NCBI GenBank assembly: GCA_964383325.1
Contig: CAYLGY010000062.1
Location: 1 to 15,173 of the forward strand
Source of the DNA: CAYLGY01 sp964383325
GTDB taxonomy: Bacteria; Pseudomonadota; Alphaproteobacteria; Rhizobiales; Rhizobiaceae
Direction: 5' to 3'
Length of the DNA: 15,173 bases
This document shows, piece by piece, positions 6,222-13,577 of this stretch; the first letter of the stretch is position 1, and every line of letters begins with the position of its first letter. The position numbers were made by a program, and so were the translations under genes. The notes under the pieces are model-generated. The model worked only from the letters and a program-made list of their open reading frames with translations, searched no databases and was not told where the DNA came from.

Positions 6222-7473
6222 CCTCGCGGGAGACCCTGCCGGTTCCCTGATGGAACAGGATGGCGGTCATCATGCTGAGACTGGACGAAATGGCCAGGGA
6301 CCGCAACGGATAATCGACGACGGAATGGACCAGCAGGAAGCAGATCGAAAGCGCGCAGGCAAAATGCAGCGGCCAGCGTACGGTTTCGAGGGTGCGGAGG
6401 ACGAAGAGACAGATTGCCGCGATGATGACGACGCCAGCGACAATGCCTCCTTCGAAAAGCAGTTCGAGGAAGTCGTTATGGGCGTGGTTCACATAAGTCC
6501 GGAAGATGTGCGCCTTCTGCTCGTAGGCGGGATAGACGTTGACGAATCCGCCATAGCCCACGCCGAAAGGGAGATTGTCGAGAAATCCCTGCCAGCTCGT
6601 TGAGGCGAATGTGCTGCGGCTTGAACTGCCAAGACCTTCATCGGAAATCCGCACCCACACGCCGAGGGCGAATATGCCGGCAATCGCCGTCCCGCACAGC
6701 AGGGCCAGCGTCCCGATGGCACCCCGGCGAAACACGATCAGGCTGCTGAGCATCGTGACGGCAAGTCCGATGACTACCCCGGCTCGCGACCCGGCTGCAA
6801 GCAGGGTCAACAGGGTAATGGCGAGATAGACAAAGAAATAGGCGAGCTTTCGCCGATCGAAGAAATAGGCAAAGGCGAGCGGAATGGAGATGAACGCCAG
6901 GGCGGAGAAGTGATTGCTGTTGGCGAAAAGGCCCGCGCTCAAGCGGAATCCGAGAACGCTCTGCGAATAATTGATGCCGGCAGCGGAATATTGCATCAGT
7001 CCGGCCACCAGGTGGAACAGTACGCCGATGAGGAAGATCGGCACCAGACCGTAGGCTTGTCCAAAGTCGATCCGGGTAACCGAGATTGCAAACAACCCGC
7101 ATGCCAGCATCCAGCCAAGCGCCTCAAGCGTTCGTCCGATACCGAGCGTGACCGGCCGGAATTGCGGCCAGGGTGCCAGGTCGGGGTCAATCCGCTGCAC
7201 CACATTCTGTAGCGGATCGATCAGTCCCCTCGGCAAGGGAACGAGCTGCAAGGCAATCGCCACAAGAATTGCGCCGATCAGCAACAGCAGCCGGGGATCG
7301 GTAGCCCGTTCGGGATTTCTCCAGATCACGATCGAGGCGGCGCAGATCATGACAAGCTGGATTGCCTGATCGATCCAGAAGCCGGGCGCCGAATTCCCGC
7401 CAAACAGGATTGCCAGCAGCAGCGCCCCGCCGAGAAGATATTTGTCGAGTCCGGCCGGCAGGTCGGTCCTCAT
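6049..7473 (-). CDS. Wzy / O-antigen ligase-type polysaccharide polymerase, inner-membrane protein
   Basis: A 474-residue polytopic membrane protein of the O-antigen ligase/polymerase (Wzy_C) superfamily. In this context it probably polymerises lipid-linked repeat units on the periplasmic face. About 10-12 hydrophobic segments run from residue 12 to 408. Family-like motifs are GLFANSNHFSALAF (181-194), the LLAAGSRAG motif with Arg230, then GVGYGGFVNVYP (304-315) and VNHAHNDFLELLFEGG (328-343) with His332 and Asp334, likely in the large periplasmic loop. SVVDYPLRS follows. The ATG at 7473 overlaps the preceding stop by 4 bases (ATGA), indicating translational coupling. The last 65 or so residues are Arg/Ser-rich, contain no membrane segment, and overlap a plus-strand small frame, so the tail may be a recent extension. 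Polymerase rather than ligase is inferred from the Wza/Wzc-type neighbours. Confidence 0.85.
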   Translation of the reverse strand: MRTDLPAGLDKYLLGGALLLAILFGGNSAPGFWIDQAIQLVMICAASIVIWRNPERATDPRLLLLIGAILVAIALQLVPLPRGLIDPLQNVVQRIDPDLAPWPQFRPVTLGIGRTLEALGWMLACGLFAISVTRIDFGQAYGLVPIFLIGVLFHLVAGLMQYSAAGINYSQSVLGFRLSAGLFANSNHFSALAFISIPLAFAYFFDRRKLAYFFVYLAITLLTLLAAGSRAGVVIGLAVTMLSSLIVFRRGAIGTLALLCGTAIAGIFALGVWVRISDEGLGSSSRSTFASTSWQGFLDNLPFGVGYGGFVNVYPAYEQKAHIFRTYVNHAHNDFLELLFEGGIVAGVVIIAAICLFVLRTLETVRWPLHFACALSICFLLVHSVVDYPLRSLAISSSLSMMTAILFHQGTGRVSREVSSRRRVRRRTRADTRHSAGSDAFAPSSCSTIAHNSARTGWQERPHRAQSVAWRHRS

Positions 7474-8822
7474 GTTTCGATCCGTTCGATGCGGATGCTG
7501 TGCAAGGTCAGTGTACCGCGATAGGCGTAGCGAAAGCTCTCGGCGATCAGGTTGGTGTCCAGCCCGATCCGATGCATCTCGCAATCGTCCGGTCCGACCT
7601 CGAACTGGACCGTCAGGATACGATGCTCCGCCCGTTCATCCGGGAAGCCGATCTCTGCCGAGTTGCGGCGAGGTCGCAAGCATCTGACCCGCAGGAACAG
7701 GCCTCGCGGCATGTCGAGCCCGGCGGCACTGTATTCCAGCTCAAGGGAATATTTCCCGCGCGGCAGATAGGCCAATTGCGAGATGCCGACGGTCTTGACC
7801 GGCTTGCCCAGGAAGCGGATGCGCACCTGCCCGCCTTCTTCCGTCCCGTCGCCGGTCCAGTAGGTTTCGGCCGATGCATTGTTCCGGATTTGCCAGTCGA
7901 ATGGCCTGCGACCCGGCTCGGCCAGGAAGTTCCCGTTGAACACATAGGCTCCGAGGGCCCGGTCCGCTTCAGTCTGGGTGAACAGGAAGAGCCTGTGTGC
8001 AAGGGCGTATTGTCGCGCACGAATGAGCGCGTGCATCGTGTTCTCGGCTTCGAGCGGCAAGGACTGCCCATCCTGCCGGCTCAGGTCGATCTGCAACCGG
8101 TACGCGAAGGCAAGGCCTTGCTCGTCGGCACTCAGCGCGCGAAAGAAACGTGCAGCCCAAGGCGGGGACCCGCGCAACAATTCAAGCGCCTTGTCATAGC
8201 CTTCCGGCACCTGCAGCATCGTGGCGATATGGGGCGCGATTGCCGGAAATCGCTCGGGCCATCGCCGGGACAGGATGTCAATCCGGTCCATCGCTTCGGA
8301 AAAACGGCCTTCCCGGGCCAGCATTTCAAAGCTGCGCTGCAATGCGTGGATCTCGGTCTGGGCATGGTGCAGCGCCTTTTCGAACAGCAGGAAAGCCCCA
8401 GGCGCGTCGCCAGACTGGAAATGGCTTTCGCCCAGCAGGCTGTAGCTGCGGGCATCGGCCGGTGCGAAGGCAACCTGCCAGCGCAACAATTCAGGCAGCT
8501 TGCCCCGTTTTGGATGCGCACGTTCCGGGGTGCATCCCGGCTCCGGGCTCTCGCGGTCGCACACACCATCCGCCGCCGAACCCGGTTCCCGATTCGAAGT
8601 CAGCCCTCGCTGGTCGGCATCACGATCCGCTTCCATCCTCGCCAGTCCGGCAATGATCGTGTTGAGGCGCGCCTCGTCGTTGAACGGATTGATGGCCAGC
8701 GCCAGAGCGGGGCTACGTTCTGTCAGGAGATTACTGGTTCCGATAGAGATTACGAGCAGTGCGCTGAGAGAAATCACGCATACGAGCCCCAATCCCCTCA
8801 AGAACCGATTTTGGACCATCAT
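7470..8822 (-). CDS. Membrane-anchored TPR-type protein with C-terminal beta-sandwich-like domain, EPS cluster
   Basis: A 450-residue protein of no firmly recognised family. It has one N-terminal membrane segment (GLVCVISLSALLVISIG, about 12-28) with most of the chain presumably periplasmic. A low-complexity stretch (65-108) is followed by TPR-like helical repeats, such as ARSYSLLGESHFQSGDAPGA and LFEKALHHAQTEIHALQRSF, to about residue 240. Residues 294-450 look beta-rich: FNGNFLAEPGRRPFDW opens it and LPRGKYSLELEYSA continues, resembling carbohydrate-binding jelly-roll modules. The ATG at 8822 puts the start 92 bases inside the kinase gene; ATG 8819 or GTG 8777 are alternatives. The ORF could open at 8873 but lacks a ribosome site there. 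It is translationally coupled to the Wzy-type gene. A scaffold or polysaccharide-binding role in assembly is inferred. Confidence 0.75.
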   Translation of the reverse strand: MMVQNRFLRGLGLVCVISLSALLVISIGTSNLLTERSPALALAINPFNDEARLNTIIAGLARMEADRDADQRGLTSNREPGSAADGVCDRESPEPGCTPERAHPKRGKLPELLRWQVAFAPADARSYSLLGESHFQSGDAPGAFLLFEKALHHAQTEIHALQRSFEMLAREGRFSEAMDRIDILSRRWPERFPAIAPHIATMLQVPEGYDKALELLRGSPPWAARFFRALSADEQGLAFAYRLQIDLSRQDGQSLPLEAENTMHALIRARQYALAHRLFLFTQTEADRALGAYVFNGNFLAEPGRRPFDWQIRNNASAETYWTGDGTEEGGQVRIRFLGKPVKTVGISQLAYLPRGKYSLELEYSAAGLDMPRGLFLRVRCLRPRRNSAEIGFPDERAEHRILTVQFEVGPDDCEMHRIGLDTNLIAESFRYAYRGTLTLHSIRIERIET

Positions 8823-11088
8823 TCTCGGATCGTTCCCGCTTCCCGCCCGTGATCTGTGGCGTATCTGCTCCATAGGCGTAGTACTGGTCGTTCATGTACT
8901 GATAGGCATAATTGTATTCGAACTTGTTGACCGCGAACTTGGTAAGGGCAGCGCCCGCGATCACGCCGCCGGCAGACTGCAGCCGCTTCAATGCATTGCC
9001 TGCCGCCTTCCGGGTAACCTGCCCCGCCGAAACCACCAGCAGGGTGGTCTCGATCAGCCGGGCAAGGATCGGCGCGTCGGCAAGGCCGACAATGGGCGGC
9101 CCGTCGAAGATGATCATGTCGAACCGCCCGGCGCAGGCATTCATGAGCAAGCCCATTTTCGGGGAGGACAGAAGATCGGCCGGGTTGGGCGGAATCGTAC
9201 CTGCGCACATCAGGGTGAGGCCAGGATACTGGGTCTTGCGAAAGACCATGTGCTTGTCGTCCGGGCGCATTGTATTGGTCAGGATGTTCGACAGTCCCAG
9301 CGTATTCGAAACGCCAAACAGCCTGTGCAGGTTCGGCTTTCGCAAGTCGGCATCAATGATCAGCACATTGGCGCCGAGGGCGGCGAAGTCGATCCCGAGC
9401 TTGAAGGCGGTCGTCGACTTGCCTTCCCCCGGTTCGGCGCTTGTCACCAGCAGGGTGGAAGGCGCGCCCTCGGTCCCGGTGAACTGCAAGGCGGTCCGTA
9501 AGGATCGGTAGGCTTCCGAAAGCGAGGATTGCTGGTTCGTCAGCTCCTCCATCACTTCGCTCCCCTCATATCGGGGGAGAATGCCAAGCACGGGCAGCTT
9601 CAGATCCGTCTCGATCTGCTCCGGATTGGAGAAGGTATTGTTGAGCAGTTCAAGCAGATAGATGATGGCAGCGGCCAGGGCGAGAGACAGCGCGATGGCA
9701 ATGCCGAGATTGATCACCAGCCGGGGCGAATAGGGATAGCGCGGCATCAATGCCTGGTCGACGATGGTCGCATTGGCGCTGCGCAGTTCGGAGCCGACGC
9801 CAACCTCGTTCAACTTGCCGATCAGACTGTCATACTGGGCGCGGTTGGAGTCCACCTCGCGCTTCAGAATGGTGTACTGGATGTTCTTGTCCTGATAGGC
9901 GGCGAATTCCGTCTCAAGTTCCCCGAGCTTGTTGCGGAGATCCGCTTCCTTGCTCTGCGCCTCGCTGTAGCGGGTCAGGATCGAGTCGGCCATCGCGGAC
10001 ACGGCCTGTCCGATCTGCCGCTCGGATTCGCGAATCCGCGCCGCAATGGTCTGCATCTCCGGAAATTCCGGCTTGAAGACCATGAGTTTCTGCTGATACT
10101 CGGCCTTCAGATCCGCCAGCTTCTCCTGCATCTTCTGAATGCCGTCGCTGTCGATCACCATCGGAAGGCTCGCGGACCTGCCTTCCTCGATGAGCTTTAC
10201 CAGCCGGCCGAATTCCAGCCGCTCCTGCATGGCCTTGCTCAATGCATCGTTGATGGACTGGATATTGGCGGCAATCAGGGAGGTCTCCTCGCCAGTGGCG
10301 GTGATTCCCTCCTGCTTGGCGTAACTCACCAGTTCCTGCTCGGAGAGCTGCAGCTTCTCCTTGACCTGCGCGACCTGCTCCTGAATGAATTGCCGCGCCA
10401 GGTTCGACGTCTCGCTGGTCTGGTCGACGCGCTGATCGATGAAGGAGCGCGCGAACTGGTTCGCGACGGCCTGCGCGAATTCGGGGTTCGGATTGCTGAA
10501 GTGAATGGCAATCAGGCTGGTATTGCGGATCACCTCCACCTCAAGTCCGCGCCGGACGTGATTGATGGCGATCTCCTCGCGCTGCTCGGGCGTGTAGTCG
10601 CTCATCTCGGTCGTGAGGATCTTGCCGAAGGCCCGTTCAACGAGATTGGAAAGCCCGAAATCCGGGTTGGGAAACAGGAAGGCGGGTTCGTCGGCGAGGC
10701 CCAGCTCGTAGACGACGCGCTGCGCGAGCGCGTGACTCTTCAACTTCTCCGCCGCCGTCATGTGGCTGCGCAGATCGGTGGTTTCGGAAACGACCTGGAG
10801 GTCCTCGAACACTTTCGCCGAGGGGGTCATGATCTCCAGGCGGGATGTGGAACGGTAAAAGGGCGTCTGCATCCAGCTGACCACCAGCCCGGCGGCAAGG
10901 CCCGTGACGATCAGCACGGCGATGAGCCAGCGATAGCGCATGACATAGAAGAACAGCAGCAGCGGGTTGAAGCCGCGCGCATTGTCCTCGAACACCGCAC
11001 TGCCATATGGCTGCGAATGATAGGAGGCCGGCAATGGATGGAATGCCGCCCCGGCAGGCAAATGGGGAGAAGGGTTTCTGTCAAGCAT
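8731..11088 (-). CDS. Fused polysaccharide co-polymerase and BY-kinase (Wzc/GumC/ExoP type)
   Basis: This 785-residue inner-membrane protein combines chain-length control with an autophosphorylating tyrosine kinase. The Wzz domain lies between two membrane segments, about 52-72 and 456-480; the second follows the proline-rich YPYSPR. Between them is a long periplasmic coiled coil (about 230-430). The cytoplasmic kinase (about 510-720) shows Walker A in SAEPGEGKSTT (550-560), Walker A' in VLIIDADLRKP (575-585) and Walker B in IIFDGPP (659-665). EAYRSLRTALQF (525-536) is the family's interaction helix. A tyrosine cluster, seven Tyr between 725 and 739 (EYNYAYQYMNDQYYAY), is the expected autophosphorylation site. 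The ATG at 11088 has GGAG 7 bases upstream. It sits 48 bases after the export lipoprotein gene. Phosphorylation cycling with the PHP phosphatase encoded upstream is inferred. Confidence 0.95.
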   Translation of the reverse strand: MLDRNPSPHLPAGAAFHPLPASYHSQPYGSAVFEDNARGFNPLLLFFYVMRYRWLIAVLIVTGLAAGLVVSWMQTPFYRSTSRLEIMTPSAKVFEDLQVVSETTDLRSHMTAAEKLKSHALAQRVVYELGLADEPAFLFPNPDFGLSNLVERAFGKILTTEMSDYTPEQREEIAINHVRRGLEVEVIRNTSLIAIHFSNPNPEFAQAVANQFARSFIDQRVDQTSETSNLARQFIQEQVAQVKEKLQLSEQELVSYAKQEGITATGEETSLIAANIQSINDALSKAMQERLEFGRLVKLIEEGRSASLPMVIDSDGIQKMQEKLADLKAEYQQKLMVFKPEFPEMQTIAARIRESERQIGQAVSAMADSILTRYSEAQSKEADLRNKLGELETEFAAYQDKNIQYTILKREVDSNRAQYDSLIGKLNEVGVGSELRSANATIVDQALMPRYPYSPRLVINLGIAIALSLALAAAIIYLLELLNNTFSNPEQIETDLKLPVLGILPRYEGSEVMEELTNQQSSLSEAYRSLRTALQFTGTEGAPSTLLVTSAEPGEGKSTTAFKLGIDFAALGANVLIIDADLRKPNLHRLFGVSNTLGLSNILTNTMRPDDKHMVFRKTQYPGLTLMCAGTIPPNPADLLSSPKMGLLMNACAGRFDMIIFDGPPIVGLADAPILARLIETTLLVVSAGQVTRKAAGNALKRLQSAGGVIAGAALTKFAVNKFEYNYAYQYMNDQYYAYGADTPQITGGKRERSENDGPKSVLEGIGARMRDFSQRTARNLYRNQ

Positions 11089-11136
11089 GCGTCAACTCCG
11101 GTGCCTGAGCGAGTAGGGGACGGGAAGTCTTCACGT

Positions 11137-11907
11137 TCACATCGGAGCGATGATCGCAGCGGACCGCGCGATCCCCAGCACCTCGCGAAGATTTCTCATG
11201 GCAACGCGCGAGCCCGAGGAAAACACAACCACCACATCGCCACCATAGATCCGCGGATCGGACCGCTTTCCGTTACGAATGGCCTTCGCATCGTAATTGG
11301 CTACCAGGCGCTCATTGCCCATGTCGCGGAAGACATACACCTTGGAAGCATCGGCAATGTCCGACAGGCCACCTGCCTGCGCCAGCACATCGATCAGCGA
11401 GGTCGTCGAACTTGTGGGATAGATGCCGGCCTTGCGGACCTCGCCATCGACGGTGACGCGCTGGCCGAAGGATTCCTTGACGAAAACGGAGACCTGCGGC
11501 GATTGCAGATAGCGCGCGCCGTAGCGGTCGCGGATTTCGCCTTCCAGCTCGCGAACCGTCTTGCCCGCGGCCTGAACCTCGCCGATCAGGGGCAGGGCGA
11601 TCATGCCGCGCGAATCCACCTGGACCGTCCGGTCCAGATCGTCGACCTGGAACAGGTCGATCTCGACCACGTCATTCTCGGCAATGGGTTGTCCCCCGCC
11701 ACTGGCAAGCTGCGGCGGCGGCGGCAATTCCGACACGACGCGGATATTGCCTTCGCTCGCGCCGGGTGCGACAGCCCCGCCTTGCGCTTCCAGGGCCGGG
11801 GCGGCCGCGCCGCTGCCATCGTGCTGGCTGCACGCAGCAAGAGCCACCACAGTCAGGCCGGCAAGGAAAAGCCCCGCGATCCGGCTCGGAAATCCCGATG
11901 TCCTCAT
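11137..11907 (-). CDS. Polysaccharide export outer-membrane lipoprotein (Wza/GumB type)
   Basis: A 256-residue periplasmic/outer-membrane lipoprotein of the polysaccharide export family, which forms the channel that takes polymer through the outer membrane. The signal peptide ends in the lipobox LAAC, giving lipidated Cys26. A poorly ordered Ala/Gly/Pro-rich linker precedes the export domain (about 76-145: ENDVVEIDLFQVDDLDRTVQ, GMIALPLIGEVQAAG, SPQVSVFV). A SLBB-type domain follows (150-225: VTVDGEVRKAGIYP, LAQAGGLSDIADASKVYVFR). The C-terminal VAMRNLREVLGIARSAAII could form the amphipathic helix of the pore. It is shorter than E. coli Wza and close to GumB. The frame is open upstream to 12288, but only the ATG at 11907 gives a lipoprotein signal. 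It starts 7 bases after the phosphatase stop, with AAGG in the end of that gene. Confidence 0.93.
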   Translation of the reverse strand: MRTSGFPSRIAGLFLAGLTVVALAACSQHDGSGAAAPALEAQGGAVAPGASEGNIRVVSELPPPPQLASGGGQPIAENDVVEIDLFQVDDLDRTVQVDSRGMIALPLIGEVQAAGKTVRELEGEIRDRYGARYLQSPQVSVFVKESFGQRVTVDGEVRKAGIYPTSSTTSLIDVLAQAGGLSDIADASKVYVFRDMGNERLVANYDAKAIRNGKRSDPRIYGGDVVVVFSSGSRVAMRNLREVLGIARSAAIIAPM

Positions 11908-11914
11908 CCCTCGA

Positions 11915-12727
11915 TCACCTTCCGAACAGGCGCTGGAAAATTCCCTCCGGCGCAGCAGCCGCTCGCGCGACCGGAGTGGTGAAGGCGGATGTGTGGCGGC
12001 TCGCCTGCGGCACCACCACTTCATTGGCCAGGATCGCGGCCGGTCGCCAGAGCACCATGGCCCTGGCCTCGGCATCTCCGAGCCGCGCCGCCACCAGGTC
12101 CCGCGCACGCGACAGGACGGGTGGCCGCTTGCGCGGGTCATGGGCATCCGTGGCCAGAAGATCGATTCGTCCCTCATCCAGCATACGCTCCGCGAGATAT
12201 CTGGCGGTCCGGCCGAAACCGCCGGTAAGCGCGCCGGCCGTGACCTGGACGAGGCACCCCGCATCATTGATCTGCTCGAAAGTCTCATAACGGGCAGATA
12301 ACCACGTCAGTCGTTCAGGGTGTGTAACAATTGGCACGTATCCCTGACGAATCAGCTCCTGCACCAGTTCAACGATGCGCGGGACGAGCACATGATGGGG
12401 TGGCTCGAACAGGAAATAGCGGCTTCCCGCAATGCTGGGGATCTCGCCCGCCCGCAGGCGATGGCCGAGATTGGGAGCAATGTGGATATCGCCGCCGCTG
12501 AACAATTCGACCGGAATTCCCTGCGCCCGGATCTCCTCACGCAGCTTCCGGATCGCGGCCATGATCCCGGGCGTACGATGATTGTAGATGCCCGGCTTGA
12601 CATGAGGTGTGCACACAATGCCGCGAATGCCATCCGCATGCGCGATACGCGCCATTTCGAGCGAGGCGGCGAGATCGGTCGCCCCGTCGTCCATTCCAGG
12701 CAGCAAATGGCAATGCAGATCGATCAT
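11915..12727 (-). CDS. PHP-family protein-tyrosine phosphatase (CpsB/CapC/YwqE type)
   Basis: A 270-residue cytoplasmic metal-dependent phosphatase of the polymerase-and-histidinol-phosphatase fold, expected to dephosphorylate the tyrosine cluster of the BY-kinase two genes downstream. The metal-ligand motifs are visible: DLHCHLLPGMDDGA with His5 and His7, CTPH with His42, His82 after the GGD, FEPPHH with Glu108, THPER with His136, and TDAHD with Asp194 and His196. The family is best known from Gram-positive capsule clusters, while many proteobacterial clusters use a low-molecular-weight phosphatase (Wzb) instead. Length is slightly above the usual 250-255 because of a 35-residue Ala/Arg-rich tail. 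The ATG at 12727 has GAAGG only 3 bases upstream. The gene lies between the FecR-like gene and the export lipoprotein, probably in one transcript. Confidence 0.92.
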   Translation of the reverse strand: MIDLHCHLLPGMDDGATDLAASLEMARIAHADGIRGIVCTPHVKPGIYNHRTPGIMAAIRKLREEIRAQGIPVELFSGGDIHIAPNLGHRLRAGEIPSIAGSRYFLFEPPHHVLVPRIVELVQELIRQGYVPIVTHPERLTWLSARYETFEQINDAGCLVQVTAGALTGGFGRTARYLAERMLDEGRIDLLATDAHDPRKRPPVLSRARDLVAARLGDAEARAMVLWRPAAILANEVVVPQASRHTSAFTTPVARAAAAPEGIFQRLFGR

Positions 12728-12801
12728 GAACCTTCAGCATGCGGCGGGCCGGCACCTCGGAAGGCACTCCCGGCCTGTTGGATTTTCGGCAGGACCCCGC
12801 C

Positions 12802-12824
12802 CCGGTCACCCGGAGCAGGACCGG
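12802..12824 (-). other. Intercistronic hairpin between the FecR-like and phosphatase genes
   Basis: CCGGTC (12802-12807) and GACCGG (12819-12824) form a perfect 6-bp stem with an 11-nt loop in the 108-base gap between these two genes. There is no T-run, so it should not terminate. It might stabilise one part of the message, as intercistronic hairpins can; this is speculative. Confidence 0.25.
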
Positions 12825-12835
12825 CATGGCGGCCC

Positions 12836-13354
12836 TCACGGGCTGGCGGGCGACTCCCCGGTGCCGAGCGTAGCCCCGACACCCGCGCCGAGGCCAACCG
12901 TTCCGGCGAAGATCGCCGCCGGCAGGCCAAAATGCGGCACGCCCGTATGCATGCTCCCCGCGGATTGCAGCGAACCCGTCTGGGCGCCCGTTCCGCAGGG
13001 CGTGACCGGTTCGCTGGCCCGCACGCAAACCCCGCCGCCATCCATGGCGACGACCGAAACCTGGGATCCGGGCTGCAGCGCCACGGTGCAATCGGCGCCC
13101 ACCTGAATCGCGGCGGAAGCCTCGCAGCCGAGGATGAACTCGGTTCCCGGCCCGAATTGCTGACCGGCGGATGCCTGGCTGAAGCCGTCCCGGGAGGACA
13201 TCACGACGTCGCCCTGCGCGGTGGTGACCTGGCCGATCGCAGCTGCGCCCATTGGCGCGGAGACGCAGCCGCATTGCGTGCTGTCCTGCGCATGCGCCAC
13301 CGTCGAATACACGATTGTCAACGCCCCGATCGCCAACCACTTCCTGAATGTCAT
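12836..13354 (-). CDS. Secreted FecR-like, cysteine-rich hypothetical protein, first gene of the EPS operon
   Basis: A 172-residue exported protein. The signal peptide MTFRKWLAIGALTIVYSTVA ends with a likely cut after AHA at residue 22. The mature part contains a FecR-like stretch (about 40-103: IGQVTTAQGDVVMSSRDGFS, AGQQFGPGTEFILG, then DCTVALQPGSQVSVVAM). It has six cysteines (28, 30, 77, 89, 110, 120), which could form three disulfides. A C-terminal Gly/Ala-rich hydrophobic segment (about 141-162, LPAAIFAGTVGLGAGVGATL) may be a membrane anchor or a glycine-zipper helix. The frame is open 25 codons further upstream, but GGAG 9 bases before the ATG at 13354 and the signal peptide fix the start. 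It lacks the cytoplasmic part of a true FecR anti-sigma regulator. Its place as leading gene of the export operon suggests an envelope or surface role; function is unknown. Confidence 0.75.
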   Translation of the reverse strand: MTFRKWLAIGALTIVYSTVAHAQDSTQCGCVSAPMGAAAIGQVTTAQGDVVMSSRDGFSQASAGQQFGPGTEFILGCEASAAIQVGADCTVALQPGSQVSVVAMDGGGVCVRASEPVTPCGTGAQTGSLQSAGSMHTGVPHFGLPAAIFAGTVGLGAGVGATLGTGESPASP

Positions 13355-13439
13355 TCGGGCTTTCTCCACTTCATATCTCTCGACTTGCTGGCGAACCTGA
13401 CGCCGAACCACGGATTTCCCGAGGCTCAAGCCTTTCCAG

Positions 13440-13577
13440 GATCATCTAACAACATAAGCATATTATAAATAACTGAAGATATGCGAATCACGAATTATTA
13501 CCTTCCGGGAGTAAAGAAATAAATCTTAATTTTCTATTGATAATTAATGCAACTACGTTGCGTCAAGAAAATGAATC
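13440..13577. other. AT-rich intergenic island inside the EPS cluster
   Basis: Bases 13440-13577 are strikingly AT-rich beside GC-rich genes, with runs such as TATTATAAATAA and TAATTAAT. They lie between the sugar-1-phosphate transferase gene and the FecR-like gene. No gene is seen. The stretch carries the candidate promoter listed separately and is a likely target for nucleoid proteins or a regulator. Confidence 0.5.
13537..13566 (-). promoter_or_regulatory. Candidate promoter of the FecR-like/phosphatase/export operon, with overlapping palindrome
   Basis: On the minus strand TTGACG (13566-13561) is followed after 18 bases by TATCAA (13542-13537). Immediately beside the -35 lies the palindrome GCAAC-TAC-GTTGC (13549-13561), well placed as an operator. 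Transcription would start near 13530, leaving a leader of about 175 nt before the ATG at 13354. A TATAAT sequence further downstream is an alternative -10 but has no good -35. Confidence 0.4.

Noticed and set aside
7362..8852. A 496-codon plus-strand frame
   Set aside because: Antisense to the TPR-protein gene and the start of the polymerase gene. Composition is shadow-like and no domain or ribosome site is visible.
9529..11982. An 817-codon open frame on the plus strand
   Set aside because: It lies wholly antisense to the kinase and export lipoprotein genes, both with clear catalytic or signal motifs. Long antisense frames like this are expected in GC-rich genes with strong third-position bias. 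It has no recognisable domain, and its His/Arg/Gly/Asp-rich composition is typical of a shadow frame.
11908..12288. Upstream extension of the export lipoprotein frame by 127 codons
   Set aside because: It overlaps the phosphatase gene in another frame, is Arg/Ser-rich, and would bury the lipoprotein signal peptide.
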